A model generated the notes under the pieces. That model was given only the letters and a program-made list of their open reading frames with translations, did not search any database and had not been told where the DNA came from. Shown here piece by piece: positions 16,487 through 24,096 of a stretch of 64,000 nt of DNA. Positions within the stretch are counted from its first letter, which is position 1, and every line of letters begins with the position of its first letter. The position numbers were made by a program, and so were the translations under genes. The stretch lies in NCBI GenBank assembly GCA_036389155.1, contig DASVQN010000056.1, positions 114,791 through 178,790 of the forward strand, read 5' to 3'. This DNA is from CADCVT01 sp036389155. GTDB taxonomy: Bacteria > Actinomycetota > Thermoleophilia > Solirubrobacterales > Solirubrobacteraceae.

Positions 16487-19081
16487 ATGAGACTTGCTCC
16501 TCGCGCCGCCGCCGCGGCCGTCGCGGCGACCGCGCTGGCGATCCCGCTCCTCGCTCCCTCCGCCCAGGGCGCCTCGGCAGGCGCCGGCACGCTGCGCCAG
16601 ACCCTGCGCTCCGACGCCGCTGTCGCCCGCACCGACTGCGCCACCCGGAACCTGGCCGGCCGCCGCGGGGTGGCCACCGCGTCGTGGACGTCGCCGTACG
16701 CCCTCTCGCTGCGCGCCGCGCTGGCCGGGGCCGCCGGCAGCGACTGGGACCTCGCCGTGTTCGACCGGACCACGGGCGAGCGGCTCGGCGGCTCCGCCGC
16801 CTGGGGCTCGTCCGAGGTCGTCACCGCCCTCGTGCCCGCGGGGACGCCGATCGAGATCCAGGCCTGCCACATCAGCGGGCCGGCCGCCACGGTCCCGCTG
16901 GACGTCACGTCGACGCCGATCGCCGCCACCACGGGTCAGAAGCGGCACTCGACGGCGAAGCTGATCGACATCCCGCTCGCCGGCCGCTCCGCGGTGTCCG
17001 CGCTCGAGGCCCTCGGGATCGACCTCGTCGACAACCCGCACGGGCACAGCACGCAGGCGCTGATCCACAGCGACGACGAGCTGGCGACGCTGAAGCGCGC
17101 CGGCTTCGAGTACCGCGTGCTCGTCGGCGACGTCGCGAAGTTCGACGCGCAGCAGCAGGCGCGCACCGCCCGCTACACGCGGCTCATGGGCCGCGAGGGG
17201 TCGCCGCTGCCCTCGGGTCGCACCGAGTACCGCCAGTACGAGGACTACCAGGCCGAGCTGAAGAAGCTCGCCTCCGACTTCCCCGCGATCGTCCGCCCGG
17301 TGACGCTGCCGGTGAAGACGTTCCAGGGCCGGCAGCAGACCGGCGTGGAGATCTCCTCCGACGTCAACCGCGGCGACGACCAGAAGCCCGTCGCCTTCAT
17401 CATGGGCGCCCACCACGCCCGCGAGTGGCCGTCGGCCGAGCTGAACATGGAGTTCGCGCTCTACCTCGCCAACGGGTTCGGCACCGACGCGCAGGTCACC
17501 GAGCTGCTGCGGCACGTCCGCGTCTTCGTCGTGCCGATCATCAACCCCGACGGCTTCGTCTCCTCGCGCGGCTCGCAGGACCCGGCCGACCAGTCGCCCG
17601 ATCCCCTCGGCGCCCCGAGCCTGGCGGAGTCCGTCGCCATCGGCGGGTCGCTCGCCTACCGGCGCAAGAACTGCAAGGGCCCCGGCGGCCCGTCCGCCCC
17701 GTGCGACTTCAACAACGGCGTGGACCCCAACCGCAACTACGGCCTCGGCTGGGGCGGCCCCGGCGCCAGCACGACGCCGACGTCGCAGAGCTACCGCGGC
17801 CCGGGCCCGTTCTCGGAGGAGGAGACGCAGTCCGTCCACGCGTTCTCGCGCTCGCACGACATCACCGCGCTGCTGACGATGCACAACTTCGCGTCGCTGG
17901 TCCTGCGGCCGCCGGGTCGCCACAACGACGGCCTGGCGCCCGACGAGGAGCGGCTGAAGACGCTCGGCGACGCCATGGCCGAGGACACCGGCTACACCTC
18001 GCAGTACGGCTGGCAGCTGTACGACACGTCCGGCACGACCGAGGACTGGAACTACGGCGCCGCCGGCACCTTCGGCTACACGATGGAGCTCGGCCCGCCG
18101 TCCGAGGACGAGGGCAACTTCCACATCGCCTACGACCGCGGCGTCGTGGAGCAGTGGGTCGGCACCGGCGACCGGGAGGGCCGCGGCGTGCGCCGCGCGC
18201 TGCTGCGGGTCGTCGAGGAGGCGGCGACGCGGCAGGACCACTCGACGCTCATCGGCCGCGCGCCGGCGGGCCGGATCCTGCGGCTCAAGAAGACGTTCAA
18301 GACCGCGACGAGCCCGATCTGCGAGATCGCGTCGCCTTCGGACGTGCGGCCTAACCTGCCCTTGGAGGACCCCGTCGCCTGCGTCAACCCGGGCGATCCG
18401 ATGGAGTTCGACGACGGCCTGGAGTACACGACCCGGGTCCCGGCCAACAGCGTGTTCTCGTGGATCGTCACCCCCTCGACGCGGCCGTTCGAGTACAAGG
18501 CGGGCAAGCGCGAGAGCTGGACGCTCACGTGCGAGGACGACGCCGGGAAGGTCTACGAGTCCCAGCAGGTCGAGATCTGGCGCGGCGAGCTGAAGTCGTT
18601 CGAGCTGCCGTGCGGCGGCACCCTGCCGACGTCCGGCCCGACGGCGACGACGCCGCAGACCTTCGAGGAGGCCCAGAAGGTCCAGCTCGTCGACACGCAG
18701 CCGCCGAAGTCCACGTTCACGCGCAGCAAGGTGCGCTTCGGGCGCAAGGGCGTGTTCGTCCAGGGCACGTCGACCGACTTCGCGCCGCAGGGGCTGACCC
18801 CGCGCGTCGCCAAGGTGCGCATCACCATCGGCGAGCACGTCGGCAACCTCTGCCGCTACCTCGACGCCGAGGGCCAGTTCGGCAAGAAGATCCGCTGCAA
18901 GCGCACGCCCTACGTGATCGCGCGCGTCAAGTCCCCCAACCCGACCGTCCGGTGGAAGTACTCCCTCGGCGCGCAGCTGCCGAAGGGCCGGTACTTCGCC
19001 TGGGTCCGCGGCATCGACGGCGCAGGCAACGTCGAGCGCAAGGCCCGGCCCCGCAACCTCGTCAAGTTCAGGATCCGATAG
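16487..19081 (+). CDS. Secreted zinc carboxypeptidase, peptidase family M14
   Basis: 864 residues with a signal peptide (MRLAPRAAAAAVAATALAIP). The M14 domain spans roughly 225-560. Zinc ligands are His310 and Glu313 in GAHHAREWPSAE and His466 in TMHNFAS; the catalytic base is Glu534 in TMELGPPSED. The substrate region NPDGF and DPNRNYGLGWGG is present. It removes C-terminal residues from extracellular peptides. Beyond the catalytic part lies a beta-rich tail ending in a C-x14-C module and terminal FRIR, shared with the next gene. The next gene starts on the last base of its TAG stop (TAGTG), so the two are co-translated. Confidence 0.93.
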   Translation: MRLAPRAAAAAVAATALAIPLLAPSAQGASAGAGTLRQTLRSDAAVARTDCATRNLAGRRGVATASWTSPYALSLRAALAGAAGSDWDLAVFDRTTGERLGGSAAWGSSEVVTALVPAGTPIEIQACHISGPAATVPLDVTSTPIAATTGQKRHSTAKLIDIPLAGRSAVSALEALGIDLVDNPHGHSTQALIHSDDELATLKRAGFEYRVLVGDVAKFDAQQQARTARYTRLMGREGSPLPSGRTEYRQYEDYQAELKKLASDFPAIVRPVTLPVKTFQGRQQTGVEISSDVNRGDDQKPVAFIMGAHHAREWPSAELNMEFALYLANGFGTDAQVTELLRHVRVFVVPIINPDGFVSSRGSQDPADQSPDPLGAPSLAESVAIGGSLAYRRKNCKGPGGPSAPCDFNNGVDPNRNYGLGWGGPGASTTPTSQSYRGPGPFSEEETQSVHAFSRSHDITALLTMHNFASLVLRPPGRHNDGLAPDEERLKTLGDAMAEDTGYTSQYGWQLYDTSGTTEDWNYGAAGTFGYTMELGPPSEDEGNFHIAYDRGVVEQWVGTGDREGRGVRRALLRVVEEAATRQDHSTLIGRAPAGRILRLKKTFKTATSPICEIASPSDVRPNLPLEDPVACVNPGDPMEFDDGLEYTTRVPANSVFSWIVTPSTRPFEYKAGKRESWTLTCEDDAGKVYESQQVEIWRGELKSFELPCGGTLPTSGPTATTPQTFEEAQKVQLVDTQPPKSTFTRSKVRFGRKGVFVQGTSTDFAPQGLTPRVAKVRITIGEHVGNLCRYLDAEGQFGKKIRCKRTPYVIARVKSPNPTVRWKYSLGAQLPKGRYFAWVRGIDGAGNVERKARPRNLVKFRIR

Positions 19082-20034
19082 TGAACCGACAGCGCAAGAT
19101 CATGCTGGGCGTCGCGGCCGCGGCGCTCGCCACCACCGCCGCGACCGCGCTCGCCGAGCCGGCCCGCAACGCGACGCTCTCCCCCGGCGGGGCGGGCTAC
19201 TCGTGGGACAGCCCGCCGCTCAACGGCGCGGCCGCGGACTCCTCGCTGCCGCTCCCCTGCGGGCCGGGCAAGGACTGCGACGACACGCTGATCAAGCTGA
19301 CCGACCGCGGGCAGCTCGTCGTGAAGATCAGCAGCGAGGACCCGAACGCGCGCGACCTCGACCTCTACCTCTACAAGTCCGACGACTCCGGCGAGCCGGG
19401 CCAGGTCATCAAGGCGAGCACGAGCCCGGAGTCGAACGAGCAGGTCACCGCGAGCATCACCGGCGGCACCTACCTCGCGCGCGTCGTGGCGGCGACGGCG
19501 GTGAACGGGACGTACAAGGGCCAGGCCTCCGTCGGCGTCCTGCCTCCGCTGGACAAGGACGACTCGCCGCCGGACTTCGGTCCCGACCCCGCGCCGGGGC
19601 CCGGCGATTCGGGCTCGGGCTCGGGCGGCGGCACGGGCACGGGAACCGGCGGCGGGCAGACCGGCGGCAACGGCGAGACCGTCGCGCCCGTCGGGAACAT
19701 CGCGCCGGAGACCGCGGTCCGCAGGCCCACGCGCCGCGCGCTGACCGGTGTCGCGCGCGACCGCGACGGCAAGGTGGCGTACGTCGACGTCGCGATCGTC
19801 CGCGTCTCGGGCGGCAAGTGCACCGCGCTGCGGGTCGGCGGGAGGTTCCGCAAGATCTCCAAGTGCGAGGCGCCCCCGTTCCTGCGCGCCCGCGGCACGA
19901 CGAGCTGGAAGCTGAAGCTCAAGCGGCCGCTGAAGGCCGGCCGGTACGTCGTCTTCGCGGTCGCCACCGACGAGGACGGCAAGGCCGAGGGCGGCTTCGG
20001 CAGCCTGAACCGCCGGTCGTTCCGGATCCGGTAG
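19081..20034 (+). CDS. Secreted protein with PPC-like domain and C-x14-C module
   Basis: 317 residues from GTG 19081. A signal peptide (IMLGVAAAALATTAATALA) leads into a jelly-roll-like domain (about 45-150) with DTLIKLTDRGQLVVKISSE and DLDLYLYKSDD, typical of bacterial pre-peptidase C-terminal (PPC) domains. A Gly/Ser/Thr linker (about 165-210) follows. The final module has C-x14-C, then LKAGRYVVFAVATDEDG and terminal FRIR, matching the carboxypeptidase tail. The tight coupling suggests it works with the peptidase, perhaps as a surface partner. No catalytic motif is visible. Confidence 0.8.
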   Translation: MNRQRKIMLGVAAAALATTAATALAEPARNATLSPGGAGYSWDSPPLNGAAADSSLPLPCGPGKDCDDTLIKLTDRGQLVVKISSEDPNARDLDLYLYKSDDSGEPGQVIKASTSPESNEQVTASITGGTYLARVVAATAVNGTYKGQASVGVLPPLDKDDSPPDFGPDPAPGPGDSGSGSGGGTGTGTGGGQTGGNGETVAPVGNIAPETAVRRPTRRALTGVARDRDGKVAYVDVAIVRVSGGKCTALRVGGRFRKISKCEAPPFLRARGTTSWKLKLKRPLKAGRYVVFAVATDEDGKAEGGFGSLNRRSFRIR

Positions 20035-20049
20035 CGGCCGCCGGTCTGG

Positions 20050-20074
20050 ACGCTCGGCGCGACGCGCCGAGCGT
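20050..20074 (+). terminator. GC-rich hairpin after the carboxypeptidase operon
   Basis: ACGCTCGGCGC (20050-20060) pairs perfectly with GCGCCGAGCGT (20064-20074) around a GAC loop, an 11-bp stem beginning 16 bases after the stop codon at 20034. There is no U tract, as is common in GC-rich actinobacteria. Confidence 0.65.
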
Positions 20075-20094
20075 GTCGTAGCCAATCGTTCGAT

Positions 20095-20122
20095 TTGCAC
20101 GGGGAGGCGCTTCACCTACCTT
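20095..20122 (+). promoter_or_regulatory. Sigma-70-like promoter of the riboswitch leader
   Basis: TTGCAC (20095-20100) and TACCTT (20117-20122) are separated by 16 bases. Transcription from here would give a leader of about 180 bases that contains the whole GEMM aptamer before ATG 20309. Confidence 0.55.
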
Positions 20123-20167
20123 CCACGTCGGGAGCTGCGAGAGAGGCACAGGACGCCGACCTCGCTC

Positions 20168-20302
20168 CCTCCTTCGAGACGACAAAGGCAACCCCGTCGT
20201 GAGGCGGGCGCGCAAAGCCAGAGGTCTCGCCGAGGTGCCGGGGGCGCCGACGCGAGATGGCTCAGCTTCCGGCTCGGCACCCGGAGAAAGTCGTCAAGGA
20301 GG
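20168..20302 (+). promoter_or_regulatory. c-di-GMP-I (GEMM) riboswitch with Shine-Dalgarno-sequestering flank
   Basis: The leader holds the conserved GEMM elements in order. AAAGGCAAC (20184-20192) is followed by a helix CCCGUC/GGCGGG closed by a GUGA (GNRA) tetraloop (20193-20208). Next come CGCAAAGCC (20211-20219) and a long helix GUCUCGC/GCGAGAU capped by GGUGCC/GGCGCC (20224-20258), then GGC. Outside the aptamer, CCUCCUU (20168-20174) is the exact complement of the Shine-Dalgarno AAGGAGG (20296-20302), and GACGAC (20178-20183) pairs with GUCGUC (20290-20295). Translation control is therefore likely. The sign of control and the ligand (c-di-GMP or cGAMP) cannot be read. Confidence 0.83.
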
Positions 20303-20308
20303 ACCACC

Positions 20309-21433
20309 ATGTCGGAGAACCCGACTCCTCGTCTCGGGCGTGCCGTGCGTACCTTTACGCCGGTCGTCCTCGCCGCAACGCTTGCGGTTCCGATGTTCGC
20401 CGCGGCTGACAAGCCCGGCAACCAGCAGGGCGGTCCCGAGGGGCAGCCCGCCAACGGCAACACCGGCCTGCCCGGCTTGCCCGGCAACGCCCCGTACGGC
20501 GAGCACGGCAACGCGAATCCGGGCAAGCCCGGCAACGAGCCGCAGGGCAACCCCGGCCAGTCCGAGGGGAACGGCCCGCAGGGCAACCCCGGCCAGTCCG
20601 AGGGGAACGGTCCCCAGGGCAACCCCGGCCAGTCCGAGGGCAACGGGCCGCAGGGCAACCCCGGCCAGTCCGAGTCGGGCGGCCCGCAGGGCAACCCCGG
20701 CCAGTCCGAGGGCAACGGTCCTCAGGGCAACCCCGGCCAGAGCGGTGACGATCACGGCCAGTCCGGCGACGACCACGGCCAGTCCGGCGACGACCACGGC
20801 CAGTCCGGCGACGACCACGGCCAGTCCGGCGACGACCACGGCCAGTCCGGCGACGACCACGGCCAGAGCGGCGACGACCACGGCCACAGCGGCGACGACC
20901 ACGGCCAGTCCGGCGAGGACCACGGCAACGGCCACGACGGCGAGCACGGCAACGACGGCAACAACGGGAACAACGGCAACCACGGCGGCAACGGCGGCAA
21001 CGGCAACGACGGCGAGCACGGCCACAACGGCAACGGCGGCGACAAGGGCGAGAAGGGCGACAAGGGCGAGAGCTCGTCGACCACGACCATCGTCGAGCGC
21101 GTCGAGACGCTGGTGCCGACGGCCCCGTTCACCGAGGCCTCCAAGGGCACGCTGACGGCGAAGCCGGTCGTCAAGCGCTCCTGCGTCAGCCGCCGCGTCG
21201 TCAAGCTGCGCCTCGACCGCTACTACAAGATCCGCACCGCGCGGGTCCTGGTCAACGGCAAGCTCGCCAAGGTCAGCCGCACGAAGAAGGGCGTGGTCGT
21301 GAAGGTCGACCTGCGCGGCAAGAAGGCCGGCATCTACACGGTCCGCACCGCGGTCCTGACCAAGAGCGGCAAGCTGCGGCTGAGCACGCGGAAGTTCGCC
21401 ACCTGCACCCTCCGGGTGAAGAAGCGCGCGTAG
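20309..21433 (+). CDS. Secreted low-complexity repeat protein under riboswitch control
   Basis: 374 residues with a signal peptide (about 1-33, cut near AAA-DK). Residues 80-145 are 12-residue units built on GNPGQSEGNGPQ. Residues 145-207 are nine 7-residue SGDDHGQ units, highly acidic and His-rich, and may bind divalent metals. Gly-X-Y triplets with GDKGEKGDKGE follow (about 248-253). Residues 292-366 are the Cys-bounded C-terminal module shared with three other secreted proteins here. AAGGAGG lies six bases before the ATG. A matrix or adhesin role regulated by cyclic dinucleotide is inferred; no enzyme motif is present. Confidence 0.8.
   Translation: MSENPTPRLGRAVRTFTPVVLAATLAVPMFAAADKPGNQQGGPEGQPANGNTGLPGLPGNAPYGEHGNANPGKPGNEPQGNPGQSEGNGPQGNPGQSEGNGPQGNPGQSEGNGPQGNPGQSESGGPQGNPGQSEGNGPQGNPGQSGDDHGQSGDDHGQSGDDHGQSGDDHGQSGDDHGQSGDDHGQSGDDHGHSGDDHGQSGEDHGNGHDGEHGNDGNNGNNGNHGGNGGNGNDGEHGHNGNGGDKGEKGDKGESSSTTTIVERVETLVPTAPFTEASKGTLTAKPVVKRSCVSRRVVKLRLDRYYKIRTARVLVNGKLAKVSRTKKGVVVKVDLRGKKAGIYTVRTAVLTKSGKLRLSTRKFATCTLRVKKRA
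20547..20929 (+). repeat. Coding tandem repeats, 36-base then 21-base periods
   Basis: About five 36-base units (20547-20740) are followed by nine 21-base units (20741-20929). Units are nearly identical at the DNA level, including synonymous positions, which implies recent slippage or recombination. Both periods are multiples of three, so copy-number change alters protein length without frameshift. Confidence 0.9.
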
Positions 21434-21489
21434 TACGAGCGCGCTGAAGCATCGCCGTGGCGCCAGCCGCGGCGGTAGGGACGGACAGC

Positions 21490-21517
21490 GAGGGCCGCCG
21501 GGAGACCGGCGGCCCTC
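21490..21517 (+). terminator. Perfect 12-bp hairpin with GAGA loop
   Basis: GAGGGCCGCCGG pairs exactly with CCGGCGGCCCTC around a GAGA tetraloop, 57 bases after the repeat-protein stop and followed by TCT. It should stop transcription before the MFS gene. Confidence 0.75.
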
Positions 21518-21546
21518 TCTGCGTCCGCATCCGGCACGCTCCCCGC

Positions 21547-22731
21547 ATGCTGCACCGGTACCGAGCGGCGCTCGCCGTCCCGCACGTCCGGCTCCTCGTG
21601 GCCGCCGCCGTCCTGCACGGCATCGCCGCGGCGACCGCGCCGTTGCCGCTCGTCCTCCTCGTCGCCGACCGAACCGGCTCCTACGGCTCGGCGGGCGTCG
21701 TCAGCGGGGCGTACTTCGTCGGCACCGCGCTGTCCGCGCCGCTGCGCGGCCGTGCGGTCGACCGGTTCGGCGCGCTGCGGGTGATCCTCCCGCTCGCGAT
21801 CGCCGACGGCGCCGCGTTCGCCGCGATCGTCCTCCTGGCCGTCGTCGAGGCCGGCACCGGCACGCTCGTCGTGGCAGCGACGCTCGCGGGGCTGCTGATG
21901 CCGCCGTCGGTGTCGGCGCTGCGCACGCTGTGGTCGACGCTCACGCGCACGCCCGCCGAGCAGCAGGCCGCCAACGCGCTGCAGTCCGTCGTGCTCGACG
22001 CCGTCAACATCGTCGGCCCGCTGCTCGGAGGCGCGCTGGCCGCGGCGGCCTCTCCCCCGGCGGCCCTCGCCACCTCCTCGGTCTGCATGGTCCTCGCGGG
22101 CCTCGCGTTCGCGCTCTCCCCGCCCGCGCGGCAGTTCCGGCCCGAGCCCGTCGAGCGCAGCCGCCTCGGCCCGCTCGGCGCGCCCGGCATCCGGACGCTC
22201 GTGCTGCTCTCCGTCCCCGGCGGCGCCGCCGTCGGGATCCTCGAGATCGCCTCGCCCGCCTTCGCCGACGACCACGGCAGCGGCGCGGCCGGCGCGATCC
22301 CGCTCGCCGCGATGGCGGCGGGCAGCATCGCCGGCGCGCTCCTCTACGGCGCACGGACGTGGACGGCGCCGCCGGCCGTGCGCTTCCTGCGCCTCCACGC
22401 GCTGCTCGCCCTCGGCATCGGCGTCGCCGCGCTCGCGACGACGGTCTCGCTGCTCGCGGCGCTCCTGCTCCTCGTCGGCCTCGTCTTCGGCCCGATCAAC
22501 ACCACGACGTTCGGGCTGCTCGACGTCGTCGCGCCGCGCGGGACGTCGACCGAGGCGCTGACCTGGCTCATCGCGGCGTTCTCGGCGGGCGCGGCCGGAG
22601 GCGCGGCGCTGGGCGGCGCGGTCCACGAGGCGGCCGGCGCGCAGGCGACGATCGCGACGGCGTCCGCCGCCGCCCTCGTCACCCTCGCGTGCCTCGCCGC
22701 GCGCCGCGGCACGCTGTCCGCCCCGGCCTGA
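21547..22731 (+). CDS. MFS transporter
   Basis: 394 residues with about 11-12 membrane helices. The signature loop between helices 2 and 3 reads LRGRAVDRFGALRVILPLA, a degenerate form of the MFS G-x3-D-R-x-G motif. A large cytoplasmic loop with PARQFRPEPVERS lies near the middle. It resembles the small efflux-type MFS proteins of actinobacteria. The substrate is unknown. The preceding terminator and the opposite-strand gene downstream make it a single-gene unit. I chose ATG 21547 because upstream residues are not membrane-like and CACGCT sits six bases before it. Confidence 0.87.
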   Translation: MLHRYRAALAVPHVRLLVAAAVLHGIAAATAPLPLVLLVADRTGSYGSAGVVSGAYFVGTALSAPLRGRAVDRFGALRVILPLAIADGAAFAAIVLLAVVEAGTGTLVVAATLAGLLMPPSVSALRTLWSTLTRTPAEQQAANALQSVVLDAVNIVGPLLGGALAAAASPPAALATSSVCMVLAGLAFALSPPARQFRPEPVERSRLGPLGAPGIRTLVLLSVPGGAAVGILEIASPAFADDHGSGAAGAIPLAAMAAGSIAGALLYGARTWTAPPAVRFLRLHALLALGIGVAALATTVSLLAALLLLVGLVFGPINTTTFGLLDVVAPRGTSTEALTWLIAAFSAGAAGGAALGGAVHEAAGAQATIATASAAALVTLACLAARRGTLSAPA

Positions 22732-22740
22732 TCGCCGGGC

Positions 22741-23955
22741 TCAGACCTTCGGCACGCGCCCGCGGCGGCGCTTCTTCCCGCAGGTGCGGTACTTGCGCTT
22801 GCCCTTGATCGTCCGGGCGTCGTCGAGCAGGATCGTGATCCGGACGGTGTAGCGCCCGCGCGGCAGGCCGCGCAGGTCGACGCGCGCGGTGACGCGCACG
22901 TTGCGCACCGTCTTGACCTTCTTCTTGTTGACCTTGACGATCGCGGCGACGATCTTCGTGCCGGGCGGATTGCGCAGGCGGATCTTGAAGTTGCGCCGGC
23001 TCACGCAGCGGCGGTTGGAGGGCGCGGACACCACGCCGCCCGGGCCGAAGGCGGGGGGCAGCGCCGCGGGAGGCTGCTGCGGCGGGGGCGTCGGCTCGGT
23101 GGGCGGCGGCGGGCCCGCGACGCCGGTCGGCGAGAAGACGGTCAGGTGCGAGAAGGTCGCGCTCGCGCCGGGGGCGACGTTGAACTCCCAGCTGAGCCCC
23201 GCGCCGTTGTCGAGCGACTCGTCGCAGCGACACGTGCTCGGGAAGGGCGCCTGCGTCCCGATGTGCGTCCACACGTCGCCGAACTGCGCCTCCATGTAGC
23301 GGGCGCCGCCGGTGAGCGGGTACCACTGCTCGATCCGTGCGGCGGGCGAGTTGTTGGCGTTGAGCGAGCAGCCCGCCGCCGAGGCCCCGTTGTCGACGAA
23401 GCCGAACCCGCGATCGCTCTCCTGCAGGAAGCAGTCCCCGGCGCGGTAGATGATCCCGGACGCGGCCGCACCCCCGTTGTTCGCGATCGTCACGTCCGTC
23501 CGGTACGCCTCCTGGCCGGGGATGTAGCTGTCGACCTCGGTGACGCGCAGCGACCCCGCGTCGGCCACCGTGGTGACGCGCTTGGGGTCGGAGGAGGTGC
23601 CGGCGCCGGTCACGGGGGTCTGGCTGACGGGGGCGAAGGCGGTCGTCGTCCCGGTCCCGGACGCAGCGGAGGAGCTGTGGCTGGAGAAGTCGGGCGCGTA
23701 GAGCGTGCCGCCGGAGGCGATGAGCGTCCCGCAGTCGCCCGGCGTCGCGGTGGGCGGGTAGAGCTCGGCCGACGCGTCGCCGGAGTGCCCGACCTGGCAG
23801 CTGAGCTCGTTGCCGACGACCACGCGCGTCAGCGGCCCGTCCGGCGTGGCGATCTCGGTGAACGGCGTATCGGCCGCGGCCACGGGTGCGATCGCGACGA
23901 CGGCGACCACCGCGAGTGCGGTGGCCAGGCGGGCGCTCCTTGCCCAGACCGACAT
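22741..23955 (-). CDS. Secreted protein with Cys-bounded C-terminal module
   Basis: 404 residues with a signal peptide (ATALAVVAVVAIAPVAAA). Residues 30-275 form a beta-rich domain with several cysteines (NELSCQVGH, RAGDCFLQESDRGFGF, FPSTCRCDESLDN); I do not recognise its family. A Pro-rich linker (about 278-305) leads to the C-terminal module Cys317-Cys392 (RRCVSRRNFKIRLRNP to KRKYRTC) followed by a KKRRRGR tail. The module matches three other proteins in the window with different N-terminal domains. A strong leaderless promoter precedes it. Confidence 0.8.
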   Translation of the reverse strand: MSVWARSARLATALAVVAVVAIAPVAAADTPFTEIATPDGPLTRVVVGNELSCQVGHSGDASAELYPPTATPGDCGTLIASGGTLYAPDFSSHSSSAASGTGTTTAFAPVSQTPVTGAGTSSDPKRVTTVADAGSLRVTEVDSYIPGQEAYRTDVTIANNGGAAASGIIYRAGDCFLQESDRGFGFVDNGASAAGCSLNANNSPAARIEQWYPLTGGARYMEAQFGDVWTHIGTQAPFPSTCRCDESLDNGAGLSWEFNVAPGASATFSHLTVFSPTGVAGPPPPTEPTPPPQQPPAALPPAFGPGGVVSAPSNRRCVSRRNFKIRLRNPPGTKIVAAIVKVNKKKVKTVRNVRVTARVDLRGLPRGRYTVRITILLDDARTIKGKRKYRTCGKKRRRGRVPKV

Positions 23956-23961
23956 GGCGCG

Positions 23962-23991
23962 ACGCTACGCCCATCGCACGACTTGTGTCAA
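23962..23991 (-). promoter_or_regulatory. Consensus leaderless promoter TTGACA-N18-TAGCGT
   Basis: On the minus strand TTGACA (23991-23986) and TAGCGT (23967-23962) are 18 bases apart, and the ATG at 23955 follows the -10 box by six bases. It is the clearest promoter in the window and supports leaderless transcription of the secreted-protein gene. Confidence 0.75.
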
Positions 23992-24020
23992 CCGCGACAA
24001 GCAATCGCCCGCGAAAGCAA

Positions 24021-24054
24021 CGGAGCGGCCGCCGAGACCTCGGCGGCCGCTCCG
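24021..24054 (-). terminator. 16-bp perfect hairpin after the flavin oxidase
   Basis: CGGAGCGGCCGCCGAG pairs with its exact complement around an AC turn. On the minus strand the hairpin follows the oxidase stop by about 43 bases and is followed by the T-rich GTTGCTTTC, fitting an intrinsic terminator. Confidence 0.75.
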
Positions 24055-24096
24055 GTCCGCGCGCGATGGCGCGGCGGGGAGGTCGATCCGTGCCGG

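Noticed and set aside
20547..20929. Possible CRISPR array
   Set aside because: The repeats are contiguous, in frame and part of a secreted protein gene with signal peptide and Shine-Dalgarno; there are no unique spacers and no cas genes.
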